A program made the position numbers and the translations under genes. Shown here one piece after another: positions 43,824 through 52,463 of a DNA stretch of 64,000 bases. The notes under the pieces were generated by a model. It made no database searches. It saw only the letters and a list, made by a program, of their open reading frames with translations, and was not told where the DNA came from. Position 1 is the first letter of the stretch. Each line of letters starts with the position of its first letter. Source of the stretch: Acidobacteriota bacterium (lineage in GTDB: Bacteria > Acidobacteriota > Terriglobia > Terriglobales > Acidobacteriaceae); the NCBI GenBank assembly GCA_031296115.1, contig JARLGI010000073.1, forward strand, positions 1-64,000. The letters run 5' to 3'.

Positions 43824-45212
43824 ATGAATACTTCCACTGAACAACGTCCCGCTGCCGCTTCCCCAACCGACCTCAAAGAAATCGCCGCCGACGTGGTAAG
43901 CCGCGCTGCGCAGGGTGGCGCCACCGCTGCCGAAGCGGTTGCCATGGACGGCAGCGAGTTCTCCACGGTCGTCCGTCTCGGCGAAGTCGAGACCCTGAAA
44001 GAGTCCGGCTCCAAGGCCATCGGTTTGCGCGTTTTTTTCGGACAACGCGCCGCCAGCACTCATTCCAGCGACCTCAGCCCGGAAGGCATCCGCCAACTTG
44101 TGGACTCCGCACTGGCGCTGGCCAAGGTCACCAGCGAAGATCCCTTCGCTGGAATTCCTGAGCCCGGGCAACTCGGCAAGCTGGAAGGCGAACTCGACCT
44201 CTACTACGACGATGTGTACTCGCTCTCCAACGAGGATCGCATTGACTACGCCCGCCGCGCCGAGGAGGCCGCGCTTGACGCTGACCCGCGCATCGTCAAC
44301 TCCGATGGCGGCAGCTTCGACGCCGCCATCGGCTACAAGGTCTTGGCGAACTCGCATGGCTTCCTCGGCGATTACCGGCGCTCCTACTGCTCGGTTTCGG
44401 CCGTGCCCATCGCACAGGTGGAAGGCTCGGCCATGCAACGCGACTACTGGTACTCGGTGGCGATGACGCTGAAGAAGCTGGAATCGCCAGAGGAAGTCGG
44501 GAAGACTGCCGCGAAGCGCACCCTGCGGCGCATCGGCGCGCGCAAGGTCAAGACCGCGAAAGTGCCCATCGTGTTCGAGCACACCGTCGCCGGCGCCCTG
44601 GTCGGGCACATCTTCGAGGCGGTCAACGGCGATTCCATCTGGCGCGGCGCGTCGTTCCTCAGCGGCAAGCTGAACGAAAAGATTGCCGGCGACAACATCA
44701 ACATCGTGGACGACGGCACCATGCGCGGCGGCTTCGGTACCAGTCCCTTCGACTCCGAAGGCGTGCCCAGCCGCAAGACCGTGGTGGTCGAGAACGGCGT
44801 GCTGAAGTCGTACCTGCTAAACACCTACACAGCGAAGAAGCTCGGCCTGCAGACCACCGGCAACGCCTCGCGCGGGCTGGCGGGAACGCCCGGCATCGGC
44901 CCGGGCAACTTCTTCCTCAAGCCCGGCGCGAAGAGCCTGGAGGAAATCATCGGCGACATCAAGGAAGGGTTGTTCGTCACCGAGTTCCTCGGCTTCGGCG
45001 TGAACCTGGTCACCGGCGACTTCTCGCGCGGCGCCAGCGGCCTGTGGATTGAGAACGGAGCACTCACCTTTCCGGTGGAGGAGATCACCGTCGCCGGCAA
45101 CTTGAAGGACATGTTCTTCAACATCTCGGAGATCGGCAACGACCTCGAGTTCCGCAGCTCGATCGCTTCGCCGACCCTGCGCATCGACGGCATGACGGTC
45201 GCGGGGGAATAG
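43824..45212 (+). CDS. pmbA: TldD/PmbA family metallopeptidase, PmbA (TldE)
   Basis: With TldD, PmbA forms a cytoplasmic heterodimeric protease that matures peptides such as microcin B17 and degrades the CcdA antitoxin; its general role is unclear. The 462-residue protein shows the family signs: AIGLRVFFGQRAASTHSSDL, ANSHGFLGDYRRSYCSVS, KTAKVPIVFEHTVAGALVGH, DDGTMRGGFGTSPFDSEGVP, KSYLLNTYTAKKLG and GLFVTEFLGFGVNLVTGDFS. It lacks the HExxxH zinc motif found in TldD, as PmbA should. TldD itself is not in the window. A TAGAAT box 12 bases upstream suggests a very short leader. Confidence 0.93.
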   Translation: MNTSTEQRPAAASPTDLKEIAADVVSRAAQGGATAAEAVAMDGSEFSTVVRLGEVETLKESGSKAIGLRVFFGQRAASTHSSDLSPEGIRQLVDSALALAKVTSEDPFAGIPEPGQLGKLEGELDLYYDDVYSLSNEDRIDYARRAEEAALDADPRIVNSDGGSFDAAIGYKVLANSHGFLGDYRRSYCSVSAVPIAQVEGSAMQRDYWYSVAMTLKKLESPEEVGKTAAKRTLRRIGARKVKTAKVPIVFEHTVAGALVGHIFEAVNGDSIWRGASFLSGKLNEKIAGDNINIVDDGTMRGGFGTSPFDSEGVPSRKTVVVENGVLKSYLLNTYTAKKLGLQTTGNASRGLAGTPGIGPGNFFLKPGAKSLEEIIGDIKEGLFVTEFLGFGVNLVTGDFSRGASGLWIENGALTFPVEEITVAGNLKDMFFNISEIGNDLEFRSSIASPTLRIDGMTVAGE

Positions 45213-45374
45213 GCCTCGCTCCCGGCGGATGACCTAGTCTTGGCAGTCGGAATCAGGCGGGGTGTTGTACCTCGCAATGACGGTGACGCACCTCGGGGTT
45301 CGTTTGGCGAGATTCTCCATTACGTTCTGTTTTTCGATCGTGTCTTGTTGGATGGTCGAGGCCAGCCGCGCGGT

Positions 45375-45593
45375 TTACCGCGTGCGGTCCATGTATTCCT
45401 CGTGCCACGCCATCTGGATGGCTTCCAGTTTGCCTTCGTTCGACAGCTTGGGGTCGTCCACGAACGTCGGCAGCTCGGTGACGTAGCGGTGGAGATCGGT
45501 GAAGCGGACTTCCAGCGGGTCCTGCTCGGGAAACTTGTCGGCCAATGCGATGCCGAGTTCTTCAGCGTCATCCCATCTCAGTTCAGCAGCCAT
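45375..45593 (-). CDS. iscX: Fe-S assembly protein IscX
   Basis: A 72-residue acidic protein that binds IscS and modulates cluster assembly. Family signs: LRWDDAEELGIALADKFP, DPLEVRFTDLHRYV, LPTFVDDP and KLEAIQMAWHEEYMD, at normal length. It is the last gene of the isc operon, parted from fdx by a 151-bp palindromic repeat element. Confidence 0.95.
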   Translation of the reverse strand: MAAELRWDDAEELGIALADKFPEQDPLEVRFTDLHRYVTELPTFVDDPKLSNEGKLEAIQMAWHEEYMDRTR

Positions 45594-45620
45594 GTGCCCT
45601 CACAGGTATTGGTTGTTGCT

Positions 45621-45771
45621 GGGTGGAGCAGCGCTTCAGAGCTGCACTGGAATCGAACTCTTGAATTCGGCTTCAGCCGCCGAGGTCTTCTGAATGAATC
45701 AATGCCTCAGGCGCTAAAGCGCAAACTGTATGAGCCGAACTTCTGTGCAGGCCTGAAGGCCTGCTCCACCC
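45621..45771. repeat. Palindromic mosaic element, copy 1 (151 bp)
   Basis: Ends GGGTGGAGCAG and CTGCTCCACCC, extended by near-symmetric inner sequence. Inside lie four hairpins, two in each sense: the terminal GCAGC/GCTGC arms around CTTCAG, CGGC TTCA GCCG (45668-45679), GCGC TAAA GCGC (45711-45722) and GCAGGCC TGAA GGCCTGC (45747-45764). It sits between fdx and iscX inside the isc operon. Copy 2 is at 55758-55900. Confidence 0.88.
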
Positions 45772-45814
45772 TTAGCGATACAGATACTGACAGATACTCG
45801 ACGACCTTCGGCGA

Positions 45815-46240
45815 TCAGTCGTGATGACTGGCCGCCTCGGAGACATAATTCCGGTTCCACGATGGTATCTCAACTACCACTTCTCCGGGCTTCTCGATCA
45901 CTGCCTGGCATCCCAGCCGCGAATTGAGCTGCAGGTCGGCAGCCATGTCGAGGCGGTCGGCCTCGTCGTCGTCCATCTCGCTCAGCAGCTCCTTGCCCTT
46001 CTTCACCACGACGTGACAGGTGGTGCAGGCGCAGTTTCCACCGCAGGCGTGCTCCAGGTGCAGTCCGAAGTTCATGGCCACATCCAGAATGGACTCGGGC
46101 TTGCCGTGCTCCTGGTAGGGCAGCTTGCCATGCTCGAACTCGTAGGTCTTGTTCTCGGGAAGGAAGGTCAGCCGGACCGTGTTCGGTCCCAGCGCCTCCG
46201 CGGTTGCGGCTCCGCCGCCTTGCATTTTCTCGTCTGCCAT
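45815..46240 (-). CDS. fdx: ISC-type [2Fe-2S] ferredoxin
   Basis: Adrenodoxin-like ferredoxin that supplies electrons for cluster assembly on IscU. Of 141 residues, the first 20 or so are an extension not found in E. coli Fdx. Cluster ligands are the Cys of HACGGNCACTTCHVV and the later RLGCQAVI; ILDVAMNFGLHLEHACGG and DMAADLQLNSRLGCQ are strong family signs. It lies after hscA in the isc operon. Confidence 0.95.
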   Translation of the reverse strand: MADEKMQGGGAATAEALGPNTVRLTFLPENKTYEFEHGKLPYQEHGKPESILDVAMNFGLHLEHACGGNCACTTCHVVVKKGKELLSEMDDDEADRLDMAADLQLNSRLGCQAVIEKPGEVVVEIPSWNRNYVSEAASHHD

Positions 46241-46284
46241 AAATGCCTTTGCCTCGAAGGGTCCGGCTCCAGCCGCGCCCTTCG

Positions 46285-48195
46285 CTAGTCCCTGCTGTTG
46301 ATCTCCGCCTGCGCGATGGGGTGCGGCGACGCCGGCCCTTCGCCCACGTCGGCCGTGGCCATGTCCTTGCCCTTCAGCGCGGAACTCACCGCCGAATCCA
46401 TCATCAGCTCGGCCAGCCGCATCGTGCCCTGGTTGAGCGCGTCAATCGCGCTGCGAATCGCCTGGTAGTCGTCTTCCTTCATTACCGCGCGTAACCCGGC
46501 TTCCTGCTTGTCGATGGTACTGCGCTCCCGCGGCGACAGCTGCTGCCACCCGGGATTGTTGCGGCCCTTCTCCAGCGCGGTCAGCATGGTCTCCGCCTCG
46601 TTGCGCGCCTCGATCACCTGCCGCTGGCGGAAGTCTTCCTCCGCGTAGTCGAACGACTCCAGAATCATGTTCTCGACCTGCTCGTCGGTCAGGCCGTAGC
46701 TGGGCTGCACTTCGATCTCCGACACCTTGCCGCTGCGCAACTCGCGCGCCGAAACGTGCAGGATGCCGTTGGCATCGATGAGGAACTTCACCTCAATGCG
46801 CGGCAACCCCGCCGGCATCGGCGGAATGCCTTTCAGGTCGAAGCGCGCCAGCGAGCGGCAATCCTTCGCCAGTTCGCGCTCGCCCTGCACCACGTGGATG
46901 GCGACGTTGGTCTGGCCTTCCACGCCGGTGGTGAAGTGCTCATTGGCCGACGCGGGAATCGTCGAGTTGCGATGAATGATCTTCACCACGCCGCCGCCCA
47001 GCGACTCAATGCCCAGCGACAGCGGCATCACGTCGAGCAGCAGCATCTCTTTCGTGGCTTCGGAGCCGCCGGCGAGAATGTCGGCCTGCACCGCTGCCCC
47101 CAGCGCGACGACTTCGTCGGGATTCAGATCGCTATGCAGCTTGCGCTCGAACAACTCTTCCACCAGCACCCGCACGCGCGGGATGCGGGTCGAGCCGCCC
47201 ACTAAAACGGCTTCGTTGATGTCCTTGGGTTTGAGGCCGGCATCCTTGAGCGCCTGCTTCACCGGCCCGACCGTGCGATCGATGACCGGCTGTATCAGCT
47301 GCTCAAATTGCTGCCGCGAAATCACTCGCTGATAACGCTTACCACCCGGCAGCTCAACGTCGAGAGTCGTCTGGTCATTCGCCGACAGCGCAATTTTCGC
47401 TTCGATGACCGCCTTGCGGACCGTCTGCACGATCTCGGAATTCCGGCGCACGTCAATGGCGAGATCCCCCTGGATATCGTCCAGCGCGATGGCGATCAGC
47501 AGGTTGTCAATGTCGTCGCCGCCGAGCTGCGTGTCGCCGTTGGTGGCGATCACCTCGAAGATGCCCTCATGCAACTTGAGGATCGAAATATCGAAAGTCC
47601 CGCCGCCCAGGTCGTATACCGCAACGGTCTCACTCTGCTTCTGGTCCAGACCGTAGGCCAGCGACGCCGCCGTCGGCTCATTCACCAGGCGGAGCACTTC
47701 GAGGCCGGCGATCCGGCCAGCGTCCTTGGTTGCCTGGCGTTGCGCGTCGTTGAAATAAGCAGGAACGGTGATGACCGCCTGGGTCACCGGCGCGGCGAAA
47801 TAACGCTCCGCATTGCGCTTGAGCTGGCGCAGGATGAAAGCGGAAATCTCCGGCGGGGTGAACGTCTTGTCGCCCAGCTTGATGCGCAGCACTTCGCCGG
47901 GCGCGAGATCTTCTGCGAGACGGAACGGAAAGAGTTTCAGCTCGTCGCGAATGTCGGCCACGTCGCGACCCATCAGGCGCTTCACGCTGTAGACGCCGCG
48001 CTCGGGCGTCTCGATCAGGTACTTGCGGGCGGCATTGCCGACTACGATTTGGCCGTTTTCGTCGAGCGCGACGACCGAGGGCACGAGGTTCAGCCCGTCC
48101 TCGCCGGGAATCACCACGGGACGGTCGCCCTCCATATAGGCCACCAGCGAGTTGGTGGTGCCCAGATCAATGCCGACGATGCGCTGGTTTGGCAC
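46285..48195 (-). CDS. hscA: Fe-S assembly chaperone HscA (Hsp70 type)
   Basis: Hsp70 that, with HscB, binds IscU and drives cluster transfer using ATP. At 636 residues it is slightly longer than E. coli HscA. Seen: [83 protein letters not shown] and the substrate-domain [17 protein letters not shown]. The GTG start overlaps the hscB stop by one base, so the pair is translated together. The DnaK-type acidic tail is absent, which supports HscA over DnaK. Confidence 0.95.
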   Translation of the reverse strand: MPNQRIVGIDLGTTNSLVAYMEGDRPVVIPGEDGLNLVPSVVALDENGQIVVGNAARKYLIETPERGVYSVKRLMGRDVADIRDELKLFPFRLAEDLAPGEVLRIKLGDKTFTPPEISAFILRQLKRNAERYFAAPVTQAVITVPAYFNDAQRQATKDAGRIAGLEVLRLVNEPTAASLAYGLDQKQSETVAVYDLGGGTFDISILKLHEGIFEVIATNGDTQLGGDDIDNLLIAIALDDIQGDLAIDVRRNSEIVQTVRKAVIEAKIALSANDQTTLDVELPGGKRYQRVISRQQFEQLIQPVIDRTVGPVKQALKDAGLKPKDINEAVLVGGSTRIPRVRVLVEELFERKLHSDLNPDEVVALGAAVQADILAGGSEATKEMLLLDVMPLSLGIESLGGGVVKIIHRNSTIPASANEHFTTGVEGQTNVAIHVVQGERELAKDCRSLARFDLKGIPPMPAGLPRIEVKFLIDANGILHVSARELRSGKVSEIEVQPSYGLTDEQVENMILESFDYAEEDFRQRQVIEARNEAETMLTALEKGRNNPGWQQLSPRERSTIDKQEAGLRAVMKEDDYQAIRSAIDALNQGTMRLAELMMDSAVSSALKGKDMATADVGEGPASPHPIAQAEINSRD

Positions 48196-48974
48196 TAGCT
48201 CTCCAGCACCTCATCGATATCGCGCAGCAAATTGCGCAGATAATTCCGCCGGTTCAGAATGTCCACCATCTTGTCGCGCGCTGCCAGGCGATCTTCTTCC
48301 AGAACGTTCTCCCCCCGCCCGGCGCGGTCCACCAGCGCGTCCCACTCGTTCCATGCCGCGCCGAGTTCCTGCATAAGCGCGTCGTGCTTCGCCTCCATGT
48401 GTTTTCTCGCATCCTGCAGTTGACGCTCGAGCGTGCGGTCGGGCTCTCCCATTTTCTTGTTCATGCGCGCTTCTTCCATCTGCATGTTGAGCTCGAAGAC
48501 TTCTTCCAGCAGGCCGGGAGGCACCACCTGCTTCTTGATCTTGCCCGTCCGGCGGGCTTCTTCGGTCGCGGTCTTCGACTGCTCTTCCAACTGCACGCCT
48601 TGCAGCCGCAGCAGATATTCCGTGCGCGCGATCGGGTCCTTTAGCGTGCGATAAGCGTCATTCAAGTGCGAGCTCTGCTCCAGCGCCCACTGCTGTTCGC
48701 GCTCGCTCTTGATGGCATTGATGTCGGGATGAAGGTGGCGGCTCAACTCGTAAAACTCGCGTTCCAGCTTTGGAGTTTCAACGTTCAACTTGTAAGGCAG
48801 TCCGAAGAAGGCGAAGTAATCCACCGGCGCCGGCGGCTGGACTTTGCCGCACTGCTGGCAAAACTGCGCCGCCCGCATGTCGCCGCACGACCAGCAATTG
48901 GTTTTGCCGGCTTTGTGGGGCGTGACGACCAGAATGCCTTGGCTCTCCGCCGTTTTGCTCTGCGTTTCTTTCAT
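48195..48974 (-). CDS. hscB: Fe-S assembly co-chaperone HscB with N-terminal zinc motif
   Basis: J-domain partner of HscA that brings IscU. The J domain (about residues 52-125) has [20 protein letters not shown] and [10 protein letters not shown] with the HPD triad; the C-terminal helical domain binds IscU. Before the J domain is a 50-residue extension with two Cys pairs (CWSC and CQQC), a zinc-binding knuckle known from mitochondrial HSC20 but missing from E. coli HscB. The total of 259 residues is long because of this and a Lys/Glu-rich insertion in the C-terminal domain. Confidence 0.93.
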   Translation of the reverse strand: MKETQSKTAESQGILVVTPHKAGKTNCWSCGDMRAAQFCQQCGKVQPPAPVDYFAFFGLPYKLNVETPKLEREFYELSRHLHPDINAIKSEREQQWALEQSSHLNDAYRTLKDPIARTEYLLRLQGVQLEEQSKTATEEARRTGKIKKQVVPPGLLEEVFELNMQMEEARMNKKMGEPDRTLERQLQDARKHMEAKHDALMQELGAAWNEWDALVDRAGRGENVLEEDRLAARDKMVDILNRRNYLRNLLRDIDEVLES

Positions 48975-48986
48975 GATGTTTGTGCC

Positions 48987-49068
48987 GCCCCTGAAGGGGC
49001 TCGTGTTTTCCCGACACCGCCTACCCAGCGCTTCCGCGCTGGGCTATCCTGAGCCGCCCCTGCGGGGC
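48987..49068. repeat. Cluster of three C-UUNN-G hairpins between iscA and hscB
   Basis: GCCCC TGAA GGGGC (48987-49000), CCCAGCGC TTCC GCGCTGGG (49024-49043) and GCCCC TGC GGGGC (49056-49068), followed by a run of ten C at 49134-49143. They fill the 223-base gap that interrupts the otherwise tight isc operon. Confidence 0.8.
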
Positions 49069-49197
49069 TGGCCCCTGGCAGTCGACCACCTCCCGCGAAG
49101 CACCGCAATTGCAGCGCTCGTGTCTGCTGTCTGCCCCCCCCCCGCAATCATAGTGATTGGGAAGCTTGGGAGCGTGCGGGTCGTGTGATCTGGCTCC

Positions 49198-49578
49198 TTA
49201 CGAGAACGAACTGCCGCAGCCGCAGGACTTCTTCGCATTCGGATTCTGGAAGACGAAGCCCTGATGCATCAGCGTCTCTTCGTAGTCCAGGACCATGCCA
49301 TGCAGATAGATAAACGACTTTGGATCGACGAAGACACGCACGTCCTCGAACATGAAGACGCGATCGCGTTCGCGCGGCTGGGTGTCGAACCGAATGTTAT
49401 AGCTCAGCCCCGAGCAGCCGCCGCCCTGCACGCCCAGGCGCAGCCCGCCTTCCGTCGGCGAGATATTCTCTTTCGCCATCGCCGAGCGAATGCGCGCCAG
49501 AGCCTTCTCCGTCACCTGGATGCCTTTGGCCGCAGCGGCCGGCGCCTGTGCCGGGTTTTCGATGTTCACCGTGCTCAT
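49198..49578 (-). CDS. iscA: A-type Fe-S carrier IscA
   Basis: Carries or stores Fe-S clusters for delivery to apo-proteins. The 126-residue protein has the three conserved Cys: GGGCSGLSYNIRF and KKSCGCGSSF at the C-terminus. IQVTEKALARIRSAMA and FIYLHGMVLDYEETLMHQGF are typical. The ATG at 49578 follows GGAGGACAAGACC, a good ribosome site; an upstream start at 49614 is not supported. Between iscU and hscB in the isc operon. An Ala-rich N-terminal lead of some 15 residues is non-conserved. Confidence 0.95.
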   Translation of the reverse strand: MSTVNIENPAQAPAAAAKGIQVTEKALARIRSAMAKENISPTEGGLRLGVQGGGCSGLSYNIRFDTQPRERDRVFMFEDVRVFVDPKSFIYLHGMVLDYEETLMHQGFVFQNPNAKKSCGCGSSFS

Positions 49579-49632
49579 GGTCTTGTCCTCCGGTGTACCT
49601 TCCCGATTGCACACCGAAGCCTCGGCAACAGT

Positions 49633-50061
49633 CTACGCCCGCTGTTCTACGGGAGCAGGCTGCGCCTGGTTCTGCGTGGCGCCGTTCTTCTTCTTCCAGT
49701 CGCCGATGGCGGCGCGGATGGCGTCTTCCGCTAGCACTGAGCAGTGGATCTTCACCGGAGGAAGTGACAACTCCTTCACGATGTCGGTGTTCTTGATGCC
49801 CAGCGCCTCGTCCACCGTCTTGCCCTTTACCCACTCGGTGGCCAGCGAGGACGACGCGATCGCCGAGCCGCAGCCGAACGTCTTGAACTTCGCGTCCTCG
49901 ATGATGTTGGTCGTTGGGTTGACCTTGATCTGCAGCTTCATTACGTCGCCGCACTCCGGCGCACCCACCAGACCGGTGCCCACTTCCGCGCTGTTCTTAT
50001 CGAGCGCGCCCACGTTGCGCGGGTTGGTGTAATGATCCAGAACCTTATCGCTATATGCCAT
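49633..50061 (-). CDS. iscU: Fe-S cluster scaffold IscU
   Basis: Scaffold on which IscS builds [2Fe-2S] and [4Fe-4S] clusters. The 142 residues hold the three ligand Cys: APECGDVMKLQIKV, KFKTFGCGSAIASSS and KIHCSVLAEDAI. The HscA recognition motif (LPPVK) is present just before the third Cys (LSLPPVKIHCSV). The C-terminal 15 residues (Gln/Ala/Pro) are an addition. It lies between iscS and iscA. Confidence 0.97.
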   Translation of the reverse strand: MAYSDKVLDHYTNPRNVGALDKNSAEVGTGLVGAPECGDVMKLQIKVNPTTNIIEDAKFKTFGCGSAIASSSLATEWVKGKTVDEALGIKNTDIVKELSLPPVKIHCSVLAEDAIRAAIGDWKKKNGATQNQAQPAPVEQRA

Positions 50062-50102
50062 GCGTTATCTCCTAAATTGCAGAACTCCCAAAATCAAATC
50101 GG

Positions 50103-51377
50103 TCAGTGTGTCGGCTCGGCCGCCCACTGTACCTTCGTCAGATCGATGCCCTCTTTCGCCATCTCGTACAGCGGCGACAACTCGCGCAGTCGCTTTACGG
50201 TGTCCACCACGCGCCGTGCCACGTAATCCACTTCGGCTTCGGTGTTGAAGCGTCCCAGGCCGAAGCGAATCGAGCTGTGCGCCAGGTCGTCGCCCGCGCC
50301 CAGCGCCTTCAATACATACGATGGCTCCAGCGTCGCCGAGGTGCACGCCGAGCCGCTTGACACCGCAATATCGTTGATGCCCATCAGCAGCGACTCGCCT
50401 TCCACGTAGGCAAAGCTGATGTTCAAGTTGTTGGGCAGGCGGTGCTCCATCGAGCCGTTGATGTACACCTCGTCCAACTGGCCCATGATGGCGTCCTTCA
50501 GGCGGTCGCGCAGAGCGGCTATCTTCTTGCTTTCCTCCGCCATCTCGTGGTTCGCGATCTCGCACGCCTTCCCGAGCCCGACGATTCCCGGAACGTTCAG
50601 CGTGCCGGAGCGCATGCCGCGCTCGTGGCCGCCGCCGTCGATCTGCGCCACCAGTTGCACCCGCGGACTCTTGCGCCGCACATACAATGCGCCTACGCCC
50701 TTGGGGCCGTAGATTTTGTGCCCGGTGATGGACGCGAGGTGTACGTTGTCCTGGATGACGTTGAACGGCACCTTGCCGATCTGCTGCACCGCGTCGGTAT
50801 GGAAAAGAACGCCACGCTCATGGCACAGCGCCCCGATCTCGCGGATGGGCTGCAGCACGCCAATCTCGTTGTTGGCGGCCATGATCGTTACCAGGATGGT
50901 CTTTTCATCCATCGCGCGCTTCAGGTCGTCGAGATCGATGCGGCCGTCCTTCTGCACCGGCAGATAGGTCACGCGGAAGCCGTACTTCTCCAGCCGCTTG
51001 CAGGTGTCGAGCACGGCCTTGTGCTCGATGGCCTGGGTAATGATGTGATTGCCCTTTTCCTTGTACATCTCGGCGACGCCCTTGATGGCAAGGTTGTCGC
51101 TCTCGGTCGCGCCCGAGGTGAAGATGATTTCCTTGGTGCTCGCGCCAATCAGCTTGGCGATGCGCTCGCGCGCCTCTTCCACGGCTTGTTCCGCCACCCA
51201 CCCGAATTCGTGGTTGCGGCTCGCCGCGTTGCCGAACTTCTCACCGAAGTAAGGCATCATCTCCTCGATCATCCGAGGATCAGGCCGCGTGGTCGCGTGG
51301 TTGTCCATATAGATGGGCAGCTTGACGTCCTTATTAGCATTGCCAGGAATTACATTGGTGCTCATCGCTTCCGTCAT
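50103..51377 (-). CDS. iscS: Cysteine desulfurase IscS
   Basis: PLP enzyme that takes sulfur from cysteine for Fe-S clusters and tRNA thiolation. Seen in its 424 residues: [39 protein letters not shown]-type region [61 protein letters not shown] with the PLP Lys, and the mobile loop [20 protein letters not shown] with the persulfide Cys. This loop type marks group I (IscS) rather than SufS. It starts three bases after the iscR stop. Confidence 0.97.
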   Translation of the reverse strand: MTEAMSTNVIPGNANKDVKLPIYMDNHATTRPDPRMIEEMMPYFGEKFGNAASRNHEFGWVAEQAVEEARERIAKLIGASTKEIIFTSGATESDNLAIKGVAEMYKEKGNHIITQAIEHKAVLDTCKRLEKYGFRVTYLPVQKDGRIDLDDLKRAMDEKTILVTIMAANNEIGVLQPIREIGALCHERGVLFHTDAVQQIGKVPFNVIQDNVHLASITGHKIYGPKGVGALYVRRKSPRVQLVAQIDGGGHERGMRSGTLNVPGIVGLGKACEIANHEMAEESKKIAALRDRLKDAIMGQLDEVYINGSMEHRLPNNLNISFAYVEGESLLMGINDIAVSSGSACTSATLEPSYVLKALGAGDDLAHSSIRFGLGRFNTEAEVDYVARRVVDTVKRLRELSPLYEMAKEGIDLTKVQWAAEPTH

Positions 51378-51380
51378 CTC

Positions 51381-51845
51381 CTAAACTTGGTCGGCCTTGC
51401 TCGCAGTCCAGCCCAGGGTCACCAGATCAGGGGCGGATTCGTGCTCAGGCTCAGTCATTTCCCAGATCGTCAACCGGTTCAGAACGTCTTCGATGCTGCG
51501 GCTCACTTTGCGCAGCGGTCCGCGAATGGTGCAGCGGTCGCTCTGGTCGCAATCGCTGTCCGTGCTGCAACTGGTCATGAACAGCGGCCCGTCAATCGCC
51601 CGGATGACCTCAAACGCGCTGATCTGTCGCGGATCGCGCGCCAGAATATAGCCGCCGTTGGTTCCGTACTGCGAAGTCAGCAGGCCGGCTTTCGTCAGCC
51701 GTTGCAGAATCTTTGCCAGGGCTTCCTGCGGGATGCTGTACATCTCCGCCAGGTCCTTAGAACTGCACGCTCCCAAGTCGGCATGCTCGGCCAGGTGCCG
51801 CATGGCGATCAGTCCGTAGTCCGCTTTCTTGGTGAGCTTCAACAT
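51381..51845 (-). CDS. iscR: Fe-S responsive regulator IscR (Rrf2 family)
   Basis: Binds a [2Fe-2S] cluster and represses the isc operon when clusters are ample. The 154-residue protein has the winged helix (LTKKADYGLIAMRHLAEH, YSIPQEALAKILQRLTKAGL, SQYGTNGGYILA) and three Cys each separated by five residues (CSTDSDCDQSDRC), the IscR spacing. A start at 51845 (MLKLTKKADYG) is right for the family; the frame opens at 51881. A palindrome lies between this start and a TAGAAT -10 box. Confidence 0.95.
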   Translation of the reverse strand: MLKLTKKADYGLIAMRHLAEHADLGACSSKDLAEMYSIPQEALAKILQRLTKAGLLTSQYGTNGGYILARDPRQISAFEVIRAIDGPLFMTSCSTDSDCDQSDRCTIRGPLRKVSRSIEDVLNRLTIWEMTEPEHESAPDLVTLGWTASKADQV

Positions 51846-51872
51846 AGCGAGTGCTAACAATTCAGATGAATA

Positions 51873-51902
51873 TGCGACCAAATGAGTCGCAGTTTGATTC
51901 TA
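51873..51902 (-). promoter_or_regulatory. iscR promoter with candidate IscR operator
   Basis: On the minus strand TAGAAT (forward 51897-51902) is followed at once by a perfect inverted repeat, TGCGAC (51873-51878) and GTCGCA (51886-51891) with a 7-base spacer. The position over the transcription start fits autorepression by IscR. Confidence 0.5.
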
Positions 51903-52139
51903 CGACGCTGGCAAGCTCCCGTACAAGCCATTCCAGCGAGGCGGGAACTCCAGCATCAGACGGTAAAGAGAGGAGGTTAAACGGGTTAGCGAATGGCGAT
52001 AAATTTTGTCGGATATTTTGCCAGCCGGAGTAACAGCATCGCTCAAGTTCCGCCGATAGAGCCCTCGGGATTTTGGTGGCACGAACCTAGGACGGCACGG
52101 ATGGCCTCTTAGAATTAACATTCTGGTTACCGGAAAAGC

Positions 52140-52167
52140 TTGACATCCGGTGACGCCGTTCTAAAAT
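52140..52167 (+). promoter_or_regulatory. Sigma-70 type promoter
   Basis: TTGACA (52140-52145), 16-base spacer, TAAAAT (52162-52167), about 42 bases before the start of the small Cys-containing gene at 52210 and divergent from iscR. The rest of the 330-base gap holds the iscR promoter and nothing else I can name. Confidence 0.7.
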
Positions 52168-52209
52168 ACCCGCAATTCCCGATCGCCCTTACCGTCAGGG
52201 CGAGCTTGC

Positions 52210-52413
52210 ATGAACTTGAGCCAACCGGCCACAGCCGCCAATCACCTCCAGAGCGACCCCATGGATAAGAAGTGTCTCCATCCTCGTGTCCAGATCGTCT
52301 CGCGCGACGAAGACGCGGAGTACGTCGAATGTATGGACTGCCGCGAGATCTTTGAGTCGAGCGAATTCAAGGACATGGACATCGAATCCAAGCTCCCCAC
52401 AGAAAAGGAATAG
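52210..52413 (+). CDS. Small zinc-ribbon-like protein, unknown
   Basis: A 67-residue protein (or 50 if it starts at the second ATG, 52261, MDKKCLHPRVQIV). It has three Cys and a His in a ribbon-like order: CLHPRVQIV, then YVECMDCREIFESSEF. The end is acidic (DMDIESKLPTEKE). It may bind zinc. A near-consensus promoter stands upstream. No family recognised. Convergent with tsaD. Confidence 0.65.
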   Translation: MNLSQPATAANHLQSDPMDKKCLHPRVQIVSRDEDAEYVECMDCREIFESSEFKDMDIESKLPTEKE

Positions 52414-52463
52414 TTCCGGACGTCGGACCGCGCAAGCGCCGGGGCGATGGCGCAGAGGTGCAT

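Noticed and set aside
50442-51857. 471-residue frame opposite iscS and iscR
   Set aside because: Antisense shadow over two well-identified genes; no ribosome site or motif.
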